Positions 35,875-46,563 of a stretch of 48,903 bases of DNA are shown piece by piece. The position numbers and the translations under genes are program-made. The DNA comes from Fischerella sp. PCC 9431. GTDB taxonomy: Bacteria > Cyanobacteriota > Cyanobacteriia > Cyanobacteriales > Nostocaceae. The notes beneath the pieces were generated by a model, which saw only the letters and a list, made by a program, of their open reading frames with translations, was not told the origin of the DNA and did not search any database. Where the stretch lies: contig NZ_KE650771.1 of NCBI RefSeq assembly GCF_000447295.1, positions 6,600,670 through 6,649,572 on the forward strand. Reading direction: 5' to 3'. The first letter of the stretch is position 1. Every line of letters begins with the position of its first letter.

Positions 35875-37120
35875 CTTAAGTCTCTAGGTAAAGTCTTAGC
35901 AGAATCTAGTACTGAAATCACACTTATTTAACTTCAATCGCCATACCCCTCGCTCGATACCCATCAGGATGGAAGATGGGACACATGGGGACGATGACAG
36001 GGAGTAGTCAGACGAACCAGAGAGCGAGCAATTGAGTTTTCACCAATCTCCCAAGAACATCAACATCGATGAGGAAAATTTTTTAGAAAGTTTTAATTTT
36101 TTTTGGGGATATGCTATAGTAAAACCTACATGGAATATAACTTCTTGTTACAAAATAAGTTAACCTTCTCCTAACTCTGAAACTCAAAGCGGGAAAATTT
36201 TATAAAACAGGAGTTATAGTTGTCCTAAATGTAGACTTAGAAGATACTGAAATCAGTGATAAAGCCCCCGTTCCTTGCCCGGAGAGGGTGCGGTAATTGA
36301 TGTAGATGGCACAGATATAGGGTGTTTCTTTCATAGTCGTTTGGCATAATTGTTTATCTATAACCAGAGTTTTAGCCAGTTAAGATAGAAAACTTAGGGA
36401 GAAAAGTTTAAGTTTTTTTGTTGTAAGTTACACAAAGTTACAGTGGCAGAGGTTTTCAGCAGCAGCAAATTGATATACCAGGTTTGACTAACTTTGTTAA
36501 ATTGAACCCAGTACAAGTTGCCTTCTACTGCTTCTTAAAACTTAAGAAATCTCCAGAAGCTCACATTAATCAGCGATATAGTTTGGTCTCTTTTCACGAC
36601 TAGCTGGGACTACTACGCCAAAGTTTTTGGTTATTTGAACAATAGCCGTACTTCTGCATTATCTAAGCCAACTTTGTTTGAACTGCGGTGCAAGACTGAA
36701 TGAGCCAAGAACGCCTAAATGGTAATGTCAAATGGGTCACAATTGAGAAGTGAAATGTCACTATCTACATGTAGCTCAAGCCTTTGGAGAAATTTTAGTA
36801 CATTTGCACGAGCTAACTTTAGGTTAGCGGGGAAAGATGTCACAGAGAACAAGAAACTTAACTTTTCCTTAAGTTTCTTATCTTGAGTTGCTTAAGTTTT
36901 ATAAAAATAGCAAACTTAATTGCAACAAGCATCCGTCCATCAACTAAATGGATTAAGGTCCATGAAATGACCAATAAGCAATGGTACGGTTTAACTATTT
37001 GTGGGACATGGCGGAGCCTAGAGTTCTAGCGATCCGCAAATTTTGAAATTCGGTTCCAATACCTGAAAAGCCTATTGGATTTACGTTTTTGTAAAATACT
37101 CAGAAATATTAAATTACTGA
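35875..37120. other. Long non-coding, probably degraded region
   Basis: About 1.25 kb with stops in all frames at short intervals. I recognised no gene. The composition is mixed, with T-rich tracts (AAGTTTAAGTTTTTTTG near 36405), and the region leads into the ThDP-enzyme relic. It looks like decayed coding DNA rather than a regulatory region. Confidence 0.45.
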
Positions 37121-37436
37121 AGAAAACCTACACCTGTCTCAGTAGCTGAGGTGATCGCCAAGCTGCTGGAAGATATGAGAGTGCAATATGCGTTTGGTGT
37201 CTTGGGAAGTGCATCGCCCTTAGATCACTGCGCTCCGCGCAATCATCCTCTTTGGCACCACCGTAACCTAGTTCAATCCAAGTGCTTCTGTTTGTCACTA
37301 AGCACAAGCTACATTTACACTCACTGAGGTGTACTTTGCCATTGCTCACCTGGTTGTAGTCTTTACTACAACAAGTCTCGAGATTGCTAACGCGTTAATA
37401 ACGCAGATATCCTTAGACTTGGATCGCTTGCTAGCA
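37121..37436 (+). pseudogene. Relic of a ThDP-dependent (acetolactate-synthase-like) enzyme
   Basis: Two pieces in different frames match the N-terminal ThDP-enzyme domain. First piece: from 37121, PTPVSVAEVIAKLLEDM then VQYAFGVLGSA. Second piece: around 37323-37433 in another frame, TEVYFAIAHLVVVFTTTS then EIANALITQISL, corresponding to the family's EAxFA...VVxFTTTGPGxxNALTG region. The segment between them (HE-GAAF region) is scrambled or deleted. Weaker similarity may continue to ~37580. The upstream part of such enzymes should be only ~10 residues, so the 5' end is nearly complete, but most of the ~550-residue protein is gone. Confidence 0.7.
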
Positions 37437-37623
37437 TAGCACTCAACAAGTGCAGTGAGCAAGTCCCACATAGACATCTTTGGCTCTCAATCTAGCACAC
37501 CCACGTATCTTCGTAGCTAATCTTAATATCCGCACTGCCATTCACCAGACAAGTTTGAGCCAGGAATTTTTCCACAAATGACTTTCTCTGATTCTATAGC
37601 AACTGCAAGTGAGGAGAAAAAAC

Positions 37624-38478
37624 ATGCATAATCATTTTTTAGTTGATACTGAACGGCTATGTATTACGCCTGACAAAGTAGTGCTGAAAACTTCCAACCC
37701 CACTGGGGTAGATCAACCCACCTATGCAGAGAGTGGGGATCGTATCGCCCTAAAGATGATTGATGCAGATAGCATAGCTAAAACCCAGAAACTCTTGGAT
37801 AAGGCAATAGTATTAGCCTGGAGACACATAAAATCAAACCGCAGACCACCAGCCTTGACTTGTACACGTTGGGTGTGGCGACTTGCTGGTGCCTACCATT
37901 CAAGCCGCCATACCACACGACTGATGGAGGAAGCGCGAGACCGCTTCGCTGCATCTGGTCGCGAGAGTTTAGCACAATGGGCTGCACAGAAAGCCAGAGA
38001 AGAAGCAGGTCACGACCGACTCGCCCTACTTGATATTCAATCAATGGGATATGACGCAGAGGCTGTGGTGCAAGCGCTTGTGCCATCTCCTATACAGGCT
38101 TTGGTAGATTACTTCTTCCAAAGTGTGCAGACAACCGATCCAATTGGTTGCGTTGGTTTTTTCTATACAGCCGAACGCTTAGGGACATTTCAAGGGGAGG
38201 AGTACATCCAGAGTGTCCAGGCTTTGCTACCACAGGGTACTCATGCTACACGCTGGCTGCGGATACACACCGGTGTTGGTGCCGAAGTAAAGCATGTAGA
38301 GGAGACACTTGAGGTTGTTGCACAGCTTACTCCCCAAGAGCGTATCTGCGTAGCGAGAGCTTGTTATGAAACCGCGTTGTTGCGCTTTAAACCACCTAAG
38401 GAGGGCTATATATCAGACTCAGAACTTCAGAATATATTGAAACCGCTAGAGCTGAATACTTGCTACGAGTGTAACTAA
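37624..38478 (+). CDS. Heme-oxygenase-like (TenA/HDO-type) putative metalloenzyme
   Basis: 284 residues from the ATG at 37624 with GAGGAG eight bases upstream; the frame extends to a GTG at 37609. The protein is mainly helical. Possible metal ligands in the right order for heme-oxygenase-like diiron oxidases are Glu and His in REEAGHDRLALLD, Glu in FFYTAERLG, and His/Glu/His in RIHTGVGAEVKHVEET. Members of this superfamily cut or hydroxylate amino acids and fatty acids or hydrolyse thiamin. No CoA or NRPS partner is visible nearby. The preceding ThDP relic and the following small ORF are the only close neighbours. Confidence 0.6.
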   Translation: MHNHFLVDTERLCITPDKVVLKTSNPTGVDQPTYAESGDRIALKMIDADSIAKTQKLLDKAIVLAWRHIKSNRRPPALTCTRWVWRLAGAYHSSRHTTRLMEEARDRFAASGRESLAQWAAQKAREEAGHDRLALLDIQSMGYDAEAVVQALVPSPIQALVDYFFQSVQTTDPIGCVGFFYTAERLGTFQGEEYIQSVQALLPQGTHATRWLRIHTGVGAEVKHVEETLEVVAQLTPQERICVARACYETALLRFKPPKEGYISDSELQNILKPLELNTCYECN

Positions 38479-38569
38479 TTTTCAGAAGCTAAAGAAATGA
38501 CTCGGTAAGCAAGAAGAGCTTTTCTCAAACACCCTTAACTGTACTGTTCAAATTTTAAGGAGAAGAAGG

Positions 38570-38836
38570 ATGCGATTTCGGATTTTAGATTTAGGACTTT
38601 CGATTTTAGTATCGCTAGGTTTAGGTTTTGCCAATGAAGCTTTTTTTTTAGAGGTCTTTCCAAATGGAAGGAAGACTACAACTATCGAGCAGCAGTTTTT
38701 AAGGCATGATCTCACCAGCAAGCTCCTTGAAACCAGTTTCGATATATTGAATGGCATTGAACTTGATGATTTGGAAACTATCATAAATGAGTTCGCGCAA
38801 GGATTGCCAAGCGATACCGAATTTGGTGTAATGTAA
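38570..38836 (+). CDS. Small hypothetical protein with a hydrophobic N-terminus
   Basis: 88 residues; the ATG is preceded by AAGGAGAAGAAGG, a strong ribosome binding site. The N-terminus (RFRILDLGLSILVSLGLGFA) is hydrophobic after two arginines and could act as a signal peptide or membrane anchor. The rest is polar, ending DLETIINEFAQGLPSD. The first ~35 coding bases (GATTTTAGATTTAGGAC and similar) resemble a common cyanobacterial intergenic repeat, so coding status is uncertain. It lies 91 bases after the heme-oxygenase-like gene and could be its partner or peptide substrate; that is speculation. Confidence 0.45.
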   Translation: MRFRILDLGLSILVSLGLGFANEAFFLEVFPNGRKTTTIEQQFLRHDLTSKLLETSFDILNGIELDDLETIINEFAQGLPSDTEFGVM

Positions 38837-38885
38837 GTCTGGTCTATCTGTCCATTTAGTGGCTTATAATTGAAACAGTCGGTAG

Positions 38886-38975
38886 CCCTGATTGTCTAGT
38901 CCCTGTTAAGCTAGGAGCGTGCACCAGCCTCAAGGTGGGTTAGCCCTAGCTACCGTAACAGCTAGACAGTCAGGG
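38886..38975. repeat. 90-nt nested-stem structured element
   Basis: Outer stem: CCCTGATTGTCTAG (38886-38899) with CTAGACAGTCAGGG (38962-38975), one mismatch. Next: CTGTTA (38903-38908) with TAACAG (38956-38961). Next: AGCTAGG (38909-38915) with CCTAGCT (38945-38951). Apical: CACC (38922-38925) with GGTG (38934-38937). In addition CGGTAGC (38880-38886) is complementary to GCTACCG (38949-38955), allowing an alternative fold. It lies between convergent genes. It could be a structured RNA, a bidirectional terminator or a palindromic mobile element. Confidence 0.7.
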
Positions 38976-39079
38976 ATTAACACTGATTGGACAGAGAAAA
39001 TTTTCCATTCATTGACCTGATGTTTTAGATAAGGTTTGCGGTAGGCTGAATCTCTGAGGCAGTGAAATCTCTGCTGGTT

Positions 39080-42000
39080 TCATAGAACTGCTTGCAGAGG
39101 CTGTTCTTCGCCAGCAACTGCCCCCAGCACTTTCAGCGTAGCAGTAGTCACTGTAGTTAAACCTGTAACCCCTGTAATATTCATGCGTTCATAGGGTTTC
39201 TGAGTTTTCAAAATTTTTAAGCACTCACCTGTGGTTAAGTCCCACAGTCTAATCGTCTCATCTTCGCCACTGCTAGCCAGAGTTTGATTATACGGACAAA
39301 AGGCAACTGACCTGATCCAACCGCCCGTATGTCCTTGCAAGGTTCTGCGGCATTCACCAGTGCTGACATCCCACAACTTGACTGTGTGATCTTGACTGCT
39401 ACTCGCCAGTGTTCGGCTGTCTGGGCTAAAGGCAATTGATAGTAACCACCCCGTATCCACCTGCAAAAGTCTAAGGCATTCACCAGTGCTGACACTCCAT
39501 AACCTTAACGTTTGATCTGTACTGGTACTCGCCAACAGATCTCCATCCGGACTAAAAGTAACTGACCAAGCCCAACTCGTATGCCCCTCTAACGTCTTGA
39601 GGCACTGACCTGTATTGACATCCCACAGCTTGAGTGTCTGCTCCAACGCGCCGGTGGCTAGTATCATCCCTTGAGGACTGAAAGCAACTGACCAGACCTG
39701 ATTTCTATGTCCCTGGCAAGTTCTCAAACCTTGACCCGTGTTGACATCCCATAGCCTGACTGTTTGGTCTTCACTCCCACTCGCTAGTATCTGACCGTCA
39801 GGACTAAAGGCAACTGACCGAATCGCAGCACGATGTCCGTGAAAAGTCTGCAAGACTTGACCTGTAGTAACATCCCACAACCTCACCGTTCTATCTTCAC
39901 TGCCACTTGCTAGGGTCTGCCCATCTGGACTAAAGGCAACTGACTGGATGGCAGCACCATGTCCCTGGAACATTTTGAGGCACTTACCCTCCGAGACATC
40001 CCACAACCTCATCAAACAATCGTGACTGCCACTTGCCAGCGTTTGCCCATCCGGACTAAAGGTGACTGAGAGTACCTGATGAGTACATCCCTGGAACGTT
40101 TTGAGGCATTGACTAGTGCGAGTACTCCACAACCGTACCGTCTGATCGTAACTTCCACTAGCCACGAGATCGCCACATGGACTAAAGGAGACCGAATATA
40201 CCCAACTAGTATGCCCGTAAAACGTTCTGAGGCATTCACCGGTGTTAACGCTCCATAGTTTCACCGTCTGGTCAAAACTGCCACTGGCTAGAATATCACC
40301 TTGTGAGTTGAAGGTGACTGAATATACTTCATTGAAATGTCCCTGGAACGTTTTGAGGCATTTACCAGTACTGACATCCCACAACTTTATCGTCTGGTCT
40401 TCACTGCCACTTGCCAGCATTTTACCATCAGGACTAACGGTAATTGCTCGTATCCCATCATCGTGTCCTTGGAAAACTTTAAGGCATTCACCGGAGTTGA
40501 TATCCCACAACATAATTGTGTGGTCATCACTACCACTCACCAGCGTTTGCCCATCCTTACTGAAGGCAATAGAGCATACCCAACTTGTGTGTCCTTGGAA
40601 GGTTCTAAGGCATTCACCAGTTTGAACACTCCATAACTTCATCGTCTGGTCATCACTGCCACTGACTAATGTGTTACCATCCAGACTAAAGGCAACTGAC
40701 CAAACCTCATAGGTATGTCCACGCAAAGTTTTCAGGCATTCACCAGTACTGACATCCCACAACTTCACAGTGTAATCAGTACTACTGCTAGCAAAAGTTT
40801 TGCCATCAGGACTGAAGGCAAGCGACACAACCCAGTTAGTATGACCCTTACAGGTAAGAAGTTGTTTCCAATCCGAAACTTGGTACAAGCGAATCTCACC
40901 ATTAGTATCACCCAAAGCCAAAAGTTTGCTATCAGGGCTAAAGGCTACCGACAAAACACCACCGAAGGTTTCAGCAAAAATAGATTTAGCTAGATTAGCG
41001 TTTTGGAAATTTACATCGTGCAATTTCACATTCCGCAAGTCAGCTTGCCAAACAGCTAGCTGAGAAAAATCATAGCCGCTTAAATCTATCTTTAGATGAG
41101 AAAGCAAATTGAGAACATTTCCAGCCGTATATCCTGGTTCTAGTGGAAATTCCTCTCGCAGCCTTGCTAAGGTTTTATTTAGCTCATTTTCAAGATTTCT
41201 TGTGCTTCTAAAAACAGCAAGCAACCCATCAATAACTGGTTTAAGAATAAGGCGAACTTGAGTCTCTCTCACGTAGTCTTTCGCTGTCGCCTTCATCAAA
41301 GCATGACACCTGAACAAATCAATATTTTGAGTCTCAATCTCTCTACAAACCTGCTCTACCAATCGATTAGTTACATACTCCATAACTACAGGTTGTAGCG
41401 TGAATGTTGCTGCGCTTTTCTCAACGAGTGTAAGCGCAGCCTTCTCGGTTAGTGATCGCCTAACCAAAGACTCCAGCGCCTCAAGTAATTTTTGTGGTGG
41501 TACTGGTGATATAATATCTTCTCGTAAATCTGAAAGCGAAACTGGCTCACGATTAATTGCCAACCAGTAGATTATATCCTTTTCTAAATATGACAAGCGA
41601 GCAAACTGCTGCTCCAAAAGCTCGTGAATGTTACCAAAAACAGCCGTATCTTGTTTGAGAAATTCAGAAGTATCACCATTAAAGACATCTTGAATTGTTG
41701 TCGCTACTATCTTTAAGGCTAAAGCATTGCCTGCATAGCGCTCAACGACTGCTCTCAATTCTGACTCGGAACCAGAGAACCCTTTAACTTCAAAGATTTT
41801 CTGCCCATCTACCGCTTCTAAACCACTGAGTCGTAATGAGCGAACGGGCAGTGCTTCTCCTTCTAGTGATGCCACGTCTTTCGGTTTTTCCCGAGAAGTC
41901 AACAGTAAGCAGCTCCTGTGGAGAACTTCTCCTAAGCGTCTTATCAGCTGACCATAATCTTCATAGTCTTGTCGATAGCTTCCCGCAATAGCACCACTCT

Positions 42001-42688
42001 GCAGAATGGTTTCAGCGTTATCGAGTATAATCAGACAGCGCTGTTTTTGCAAATAATCAATCAGTCGTGAGACTCTCTCGTCTGTGCTGCTTGGTAAATC
42101 AGCTTCTAAAACCTGGGAGTTGTCGAGAAATTGAATTAAGTTACCGACTAGCTCAAAAACTGGTGGCGCATTGTAGAGCGATCGCCAAATAACATACTCA
42201 AACCGTTGCTCAATTTGATGTACCAGCTTAGTTGCCAGAGAGGTTTTACCAATACCCCCCATTCCCAACAAAGCTACCACTCGGCATTGCTCTCTCGTGA
42301 GCCATTGTTCCAACAGAGCCAATTCTGCTGTGCGTCCATAGAAAACAGATACATCAACTGCCTCTCTCAAATCAACACGCTTGAGGATCTTCAAGCTTTC
42401 CTGCTTTTCTAAATCCGACTCTGGCTTTGTATAATCGCTTTTATCCAATTCTAAATTAAACGCCATGAACAAACGAACAAGCGTTTGTTTGTCAACCCCT
42501 ACTTCGCGAGTCACTACCTTCCTGAAAGTGACAGGAGTGATTCCAACACGTTCACTTAATTCTTCAAGAGTCCACTTAGAGCCATTATTTTCCTGATATT
42601 CCCATTCAATTTTGGCATTCTGAAGCTTCTGCCAACCTTGAAGAGTGAGTATCAGCCCACGGTTGCGTTTTTGCTTTTGTAATTTCAT
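39080..42688 (-). CDS. HTH / NB-ARC / 14xWD40 STAND-type protein (copy 1)
   Basis: 1202 residues. The N-terminus (~1-85) contains a helix-turn-helix-like segment, TLEELSERVGITPVTFRKVV. The NB-ARC/STAND NTPase has P-loop [11 protein letters not shown] (141-150), Walker B CLIILDNAETIL and LLTSREKP, followed by a winged-helix region. A short pentapeptide-like stretch (~545-590, [13 protein letters not shown]) leads into 14 WD40 repeats (LASGSxDxTVRLWD type), enough for two seven-bladed propellers. The tail [20 protein letters not shown] is conserved with copy 2. Such STAND proteins sense ligands through the repeats and oligomerise on nucleotide exchange. Signalling or antiviral roles are known for relatives, but no effector domain is evident here. 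It lies 269 bases downstream of copy 2. Confidence 0.92.
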   Translation of the reverse strand: MKLQKQKRNRGLILTLQGWQKLQNAKIEWEYQENNGSKWTLEELSERVGITPVTFRKVVTREVGVDKQTLVRLFMAFNLELDKSDYTKPESDLEKQESLKILKRVDLREAVDVSVFYGRTAELALLEQWLTREQCRVVALLGMGGIGKTSLATKLVHQIEQRFEYVIWRSLYNAPPVFELVGNLIQFLDNSQVLEADLPSSTDERVSRLIDYLQKQRCLIILDNAETILQSGAIAGSYRQDYEDYGQLIRRLGEVLHRSCLLLTSREKPKDVASLEGEALPVRSLRLSGLEAVDGQKIFEVKGFSGSESELRAVVERYAGNALALKIVATTIQDVFNGDTSEFLKQDTAVFGNIHELLEQQFARLSYLEKDIIYWLAINREPVSLSDLREDIISPVPPQKLLEALESLVRRSLTEKAALTLVEKSAATFTLQPVVMEYVTNRLVEQVCREIETQNIDLFRCHALMKATAKDYVRETQVRLILKPVIDGLLAVFRSTRNLENELNKTLARLREEFPLEPGYTAGNVLNLLSHLKIDLSGYDFSQLAVWQADLRNVKLHDVNFQNANLAKSIFAETFGGVLSVAFSPDSKLLALGDTNGEIRLYQVSDWKQLLTCKGHTNWVVSLAFSPDGKTFASSSTDYTVKLWDVSTGECLKTLRGHTYEVWSVAFSLDGNTLVSGSDDQTMKLWSVQTGECLRTFQGHTSWVCSIAFSKDGQTLVSGSDDHTIMLWDINSGECLKVFQGHDDGIRAITVSPDGKMLASGSEDQTIKLWDVSTGKCLKTFQGHFNEVYSVTFNSQGDILASGSFDQTVKLWSVNTGECLRTFYGHTSWVYSVSFSPCGDLVASGSYDQTVRLWSTRTSQCLKTFQGCTHQVLSVTFSPDGQTLASGSHDCLMRLWDVSEGKCLKMFQGHGAAIQSVAFSPDGQTLASGSEDRTVRLWDVTTGQVLQTFHGHRAAIRSVAFSPDGQILASGSEDQTVRLWDVNTGQGLRTCQGHRNQVWSVAFSPQGMILATGALEQTLKLWDVNTGQCLKTLEGHTSWAWSVTFSPDGDLLASTSTDQTLRLWSVSTGECLRLLQVDTGWLLSIAFSPDSRTLASSSQDHTVKLWDVSTGECRRTLQGHTGGWIRSVAFCPYNQTLASSGEDETIRLWDLTTGECLKILKTQKPYERMNITGVTGLTTVTTATLKVLGAVAGEEQPLQAVL

Positions 42689-42957
42689 CGTTTTTCAGAT
42701 TAGAAAGCAAATTTAGACTATCTACCTCAAAATGGCTGCGGCTTTTACTACTCTCCGTGCGTTTAATTTACTAAACAAATATGTAAGTTAGTCTGATGTT
42801 ATACTACTTGGAAAGTAATTGAAAGGCAATAATCATGACTAAAAAAATGCTGCTAATTTGACGATTCAGTTCTTGTAGGAAAAAAATTTTAGAGGAATAT
42901 TGTGATGAACATGCAGCGAACAAAGAGTGATGTGATTTAAAAGGTGGTTCGTTCACT
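42689..42957. promoter_or_regulatory. Spacer between the two STAND genes
   Basis: 269 bases without a gene. The AT-rich DNA before copy 1 presumably holds its promoter; no box is assigned. Confidence 0.3.
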
Positions 42958-45900
42958 TTAATGGGTAATAGCTCCCAAAGCTTTTAGAGAAGCAATAGTT
43001 TCTTCTGTTAAACCTGTAACCCCAGTAATGTTCATTCCTTCATAGGGTCTTTCGTTCCTGAAAGTTTTTATACACTCACCAGTCAAAACATCCCATAACT
43101 TAACTGTCCCATCTTCACTACCACTAAGTAAAGTTAGACCATCCGGACTAAAAGCAATTGACCTGATCCAGTGAGTATGACCCTGTAAAGTTTTAAAACA
43201 TAGACCTGTGCCAATATCCCACAATTTTACCATTTGGTCTACACTGCCGCTGGCAAGGATATTACTTTGAGGGCTAAAGGCAACTGACAATATCCAACTT
43301 GTATGTCCTAAAAAAGTTTTGAGACATTGGCCAGTGCTGACATCCCAAAGTTTTACTGTTTTATCTTTACTACCACTAGCTAAAGTTCTACCTTCAGGAC
43401 TGAAGGCAACTGATAATACCCAACTCGTATGTCCCGATAAGGTTTTCAATACTTCCCCTGCGTTGACATTCCATAAGCTCACATTTTGGTCATCACAGCC
43501 GCAAGCTAGGATATCACCATTGAGACTAAAGGCAACAGACCATACCCCATGATTATGTTCTAAAATTCTCAAAACTTCACCAGTGTTAACATCCCATAGC
43601 ATCACAGTTTGGTCATCACTACAACTCGCTAGGGTTTTGCTGTCGGGACTAAAAGCGACTGCTTTTACCCAACCAGTATGTCCTTGCAAAATTTTACGAC
43701 ATTGGTTAGTCCTGGTATCCCATAACCTTACTATTTGGTCGTAACTGCCCGTCGCCAAAATGTTACCGTCAGGACTGAAAGCAACGGTTTGTACTCGGCT
43801 AGTATGTTCTTGGAAAGCTTTGTTACACTGACCAGTGGTGGTATCCCAATAGTGCACAGTTTGGTCGTCACTGCTGCTGACAAAGGTTTTACCTCCAGGA
43901 GCAAAGGCAACAGACATCACCCCGTTACTATATCCTTGCAATATTCTCAAAGTCTGACCAGTAGTGACATCCCAAAGTCTTACAGTTTGGTCATCGCTGG
44001 CACTTGCAAGGATATTACCTTCAGGACTGAAAGCAACTGACCAGATTTTATCAGTGTGTCCCTGCAAAGTTCTGAAGCATTCACCACTGTTGGCATCCCA
44101 AAGCTTCACAGTTTGGTCATCACTACCGCTAGCCAGAATTTTATCTTTAGGAGCAAAGATGACTGACCTTACCCGTTTACTGTGTCCCTGCAAAGTTTTA
44201 AAGCATTTATCACTGCTGGCATCCCAAAGCTTCACAGTTTGGTCGTCACTGCCACTCGCTAGGGTTTTACCATCAGAACTGAAACTCACTGACCAAACCC
44301 AACCAATATGTCCCTTGAAAGTACTGTAGGATTGAGTCATGCCGATCTTCCAGAGCTTCACGGTTTCGTCACTACTAGCACTGGCTAGGGTCTTACCTCG
44401 AGGACTAAAAGCAAGTGATAGTACCCGACCAGTATGTTCATGCAAAACTTTGTGGCACTTACTAGTGTTGAGATCCCACAAACTCACAGTTTGGTCATCG
44501 CCGCCACAAGCTAAAATATCACCTTTAGGACTAAAAGCAACGGCTTGTACCCGCTTAGGGTGTTTCCTTAAAGTTTTCAGGCATTCACCATTGCTTGTGT
44601 CCCACAACTTTACATTCTGGTCAGCACCCCCACTACCGATGGTACTGCCATCCGGACTGAAGGCGATCGCTCTAACCCAACTTATGTGTTGTCCTTGACA
44701 GGTTAAAAATTGTTCACCAATAACTGATGGCAGACTATCATCAAGGGTCAACTCGTACCACAAGATAATGTTCCCATGAGCGTCACTCGTCGCCAAAATT
44801 TTTTTATTAGGACTGAATGCTACGGCAGAAATTCTACTGAAGTTTTTAGTAAAAATCGACTTGGATAAATTAGCATTTTGGAAATTAACTTGAGGTAAAT
44901 TGACACTCCTTAAGTTAGCTTGCCAAACACTCAGGTTAGAAAAATCATATCCTCTTAAATCAGTTTTTAACTGACAAAGTATATTGAAAATATTCCCGCC
45001 TGTATACCCTCGTTCCTGTGGAGATTCTTCTTGCAGCTTTGCTAGAATTTGAGCTAAATGATTTTCAAGTCTTTTTTGAGTTTTAAATATAGTAAGCAGC
45101 TCATCAATAATAGGTTGTAAGATAATATTTATTTGAGCAACTCTAACGTATTCTTTAGACTGAGCTTTACTCAAAGCATAATACCTAAGAAACACAATTT
45201 CACCAGTGGTAATCTCTTCACATACTTGCTTGATTAATTTGTTGGTTATATATTCCATTAATATAGGTTCTATTGTGAAAAGTGGGGCACTTTTCTCAAT
45301 TTGTGTAGACGTAGCCTTATGTACTAGGCTTCTCCGGACCAGAGATTCCAAAGCCTCTACTAATCTTTTTGGTGTTCCTGATGCTACAACATCTTCTTGT
45401 AATTGGAAGAGCGTAATCGGCTCACGATTAATTGCCAGCCAGTACATCACCTCACATTCTATATTCGACAAGCGCTTAAACTGCTGCTCTAAAATAGTCT
45501 CAATATCACCAAAAACTGCTATTTTTTGATTTAAAAATTCAGAAAGATTACCATTAAAGACATCTTGAATGGTTGTCGCAATTATCTTCAAAATTAGTGG
45601 GTTGCCAGAATATCGCTCCGTCAATGCTTGCTTTTTAAAATTATCTCCAGACAAACCTTTGGAGTGAAAAATTCTTTTTCCTTCTTCTTTGCAAAGACCT
45701 CTTATTTGTAATGAGCGAACAGGTAGTGTTTCTCCTTCGAGTGATGCTACGTCTTTTGGCTTTTCCCGAGAAGTCAGTACTAAGCAGCTTTGATGAATTG
45801 TTTGTCCTATCCGTTTTATCAGTTGACCATAATCCGAATATTCTTGTCGATAGCTTCCTGCAATAGCATCACTTTGCAGAATGGTCTCAAAGTTATCAAG

Positions 45901-46563
45901 GATAATAAGACAACGGTGTTGTCGCAAATAATTAGTCAGTCGCAAGATTCTACCGTCTACGCTGTTTAGTGAGTCAATTTCTCTAATCTGCGAGTCTAAG
46001 AAAAATTGAATCAAGTTACCGAGTAGCTCGAAAAGTGGCGGAGCATTGTAAAGCGATCGCCAAATAACATATTCAAAGTGTCCCTGAATTTTATGGACTA
46101 GCATGGCAGCAAGAGAGGTTTTACCAATACCCCCCATTCCCAATAGTGCTACAACTCGGCAGTGCTCCGTGAGGAGCCACTGCGCCAGCACAGACAGTTC
46201 TGTTGTGCGTCCATAAAAAATTGAGACACAAACTTCTTCTTCCCAATCAATGCGCTTAGGGGTCTTCAAGCCTTGAAGTTTTGCCCAATTACGATTACTC
46301 TTTGTATAGTCACTTTTATTCAATTCTAAATTAAACGCCATAAACAAACGAACAAGCGTTTGTTTATCAACTCCTTCTTGGCGAGCTAACACCTTCGCGA
46401 CTGTATTCGGAGTTAATCCAGCACGTTCACTTACTTCTTCTAGGGTGTACTTAAAACCAGATTTTTCTCGAAATTCACATTCGAGTTTTCTTGTCTGAAG
46501 CTTTTCCCAGCCTTGGAGAGTAAGTATGACCCCGCGATTCCGTTTAGGCTTGTGCTGATTCAT
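42958..46563 (-). CDS. HTH / NB-ARC / 14xWD40 STAND-type protein (copy 2)
   Basis: 1201 residues, collinear with copy 1 from end to end: HTH-like [21 protein letters not shown]-loop [11 protein letters not shown], Walker [22 protein letters not shown], pentapeptide-like [13 protein letters not shown], 14 WD40 repeats, and tail [20 protein letters not shown]. The first repeat carries an insertion (about ten residues around [13 protein letters not shown]) that copy 1 lacks. The N-terminal and NTPase parts are clearly alike between the copies while the propellers differ more, the pattern expected if the repeats diversify for ligand recognition. Its ATG overlaps the stop of an IS110 relic by four bases (46560-46563), which is chance. 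Confidence 0.92.
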   Translation of the reverse strand: MNQHKPKRNRGVILTLQGWEKLQTRKLECEFREKSGFKYTLEEVSERAGLTPNTVAKVLARQEGVDKQTLVRLFMAFNLELNKSDYTKSNRNWAKLQGLKTPKRIDWEEEVCVSIFYGRTTELSVLAQWLLTEHCRVVALLGMGGIGKTSLAAMLVHKIQGHFEYVIWRSLYNAPPLFELLGNLIQFFLDSQIREIDSLNSVDGRILRLTNYLRQHRCLIILDNFETILQSDAIAGSYRQEYSDYGQLIKRIGQTIHQSCLVLTSREKPKDVASLEGETLPVRSLQIRGLCKEEGKRIFHSKGLSGDNFKKQALTERYSGNPLILKIIATTIQDVFNGNLSEFLNQKIAVFGDIETILEQQFKRLSNIECEVMYWLAINREPITLFQLQEDVVASGTPKRLVEALESLVRRSLVHKATSTQIEKSAPLFTIEPILMEYITNKLIKQVCEEITTGEIVFLRYYALSKAQSKEYVRVAQINIILQPIIDELLTIFKTQKRLENHLAQILAKLQEESPQERGYTGGNIFNILCQLKTDLRGYDFSNLSVWQANLRSVNLPQVNFQNANLSKSIFTKNFSRISAVAFSPNKKILATSDAHGNIILWYELTLDDSLPSVIGEQFLTCQGQHISWVRAIAFSPDGSTIGSGGADQNVKLWDTSNGECLKTLRKHPKRVQAVAFSPKGDILACGGDDQTVSLWDLNTSKCHKVLHEHTGRVLSLAFSPRGKTLASASSDETVKLWKIGMTQSYSTFKGHIGWVWSVSFSSDGKTLASGSDDQTVKLWDASSDKCFKTLQGHSKRVRSVIFAPKDKILASGSDDQTVKLWDANSGECFRTLQGHTDKIWSVAFSPEGNILASASDDQTVRLWDVTTGQTLRILQGYSNGVMSVAFAPGGKTFVSSSDDQTVHYWDTTTGQCNKAFQEHTSRVQTVAFSPDGNILATGSYDQIVRLWDTRTNQCRKILQGHTGWVKAVAFSPDSKTLASCSDDQTVMLWDVNTGEVLRILEHNHGVWSVAFSLNGDILACGCDDQNVSLWNVNAGEVLKTLSGHTSWVLSVAFSPEGRTLASGSKDKTVKLWDVSTGQCLKTFLGHTSWILSVAFSPQSNILASGSVDQMVKLWDIGTGLCFKTLQGHTHWIRSIAFSPDGLTLLSGSEDGTVKLWDVLTGECIKTFRNERPYEGMNITGVTGLTEETIASLKALGAITH

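Noticed and set aside
37128-37349. 73-residue ORF on the minus strand
   Set aside because: It is the antisense shadow of the ThDP-enzyme relic on the plus strand; composition is not protein-like.
40242-40993. Overlapping plus-strand ORFs inside the STAND genes (also 43319-44698)
   Set aside because: Periodic shadows of the WD40 repeats; they repeat with the same period as the sense repeats.
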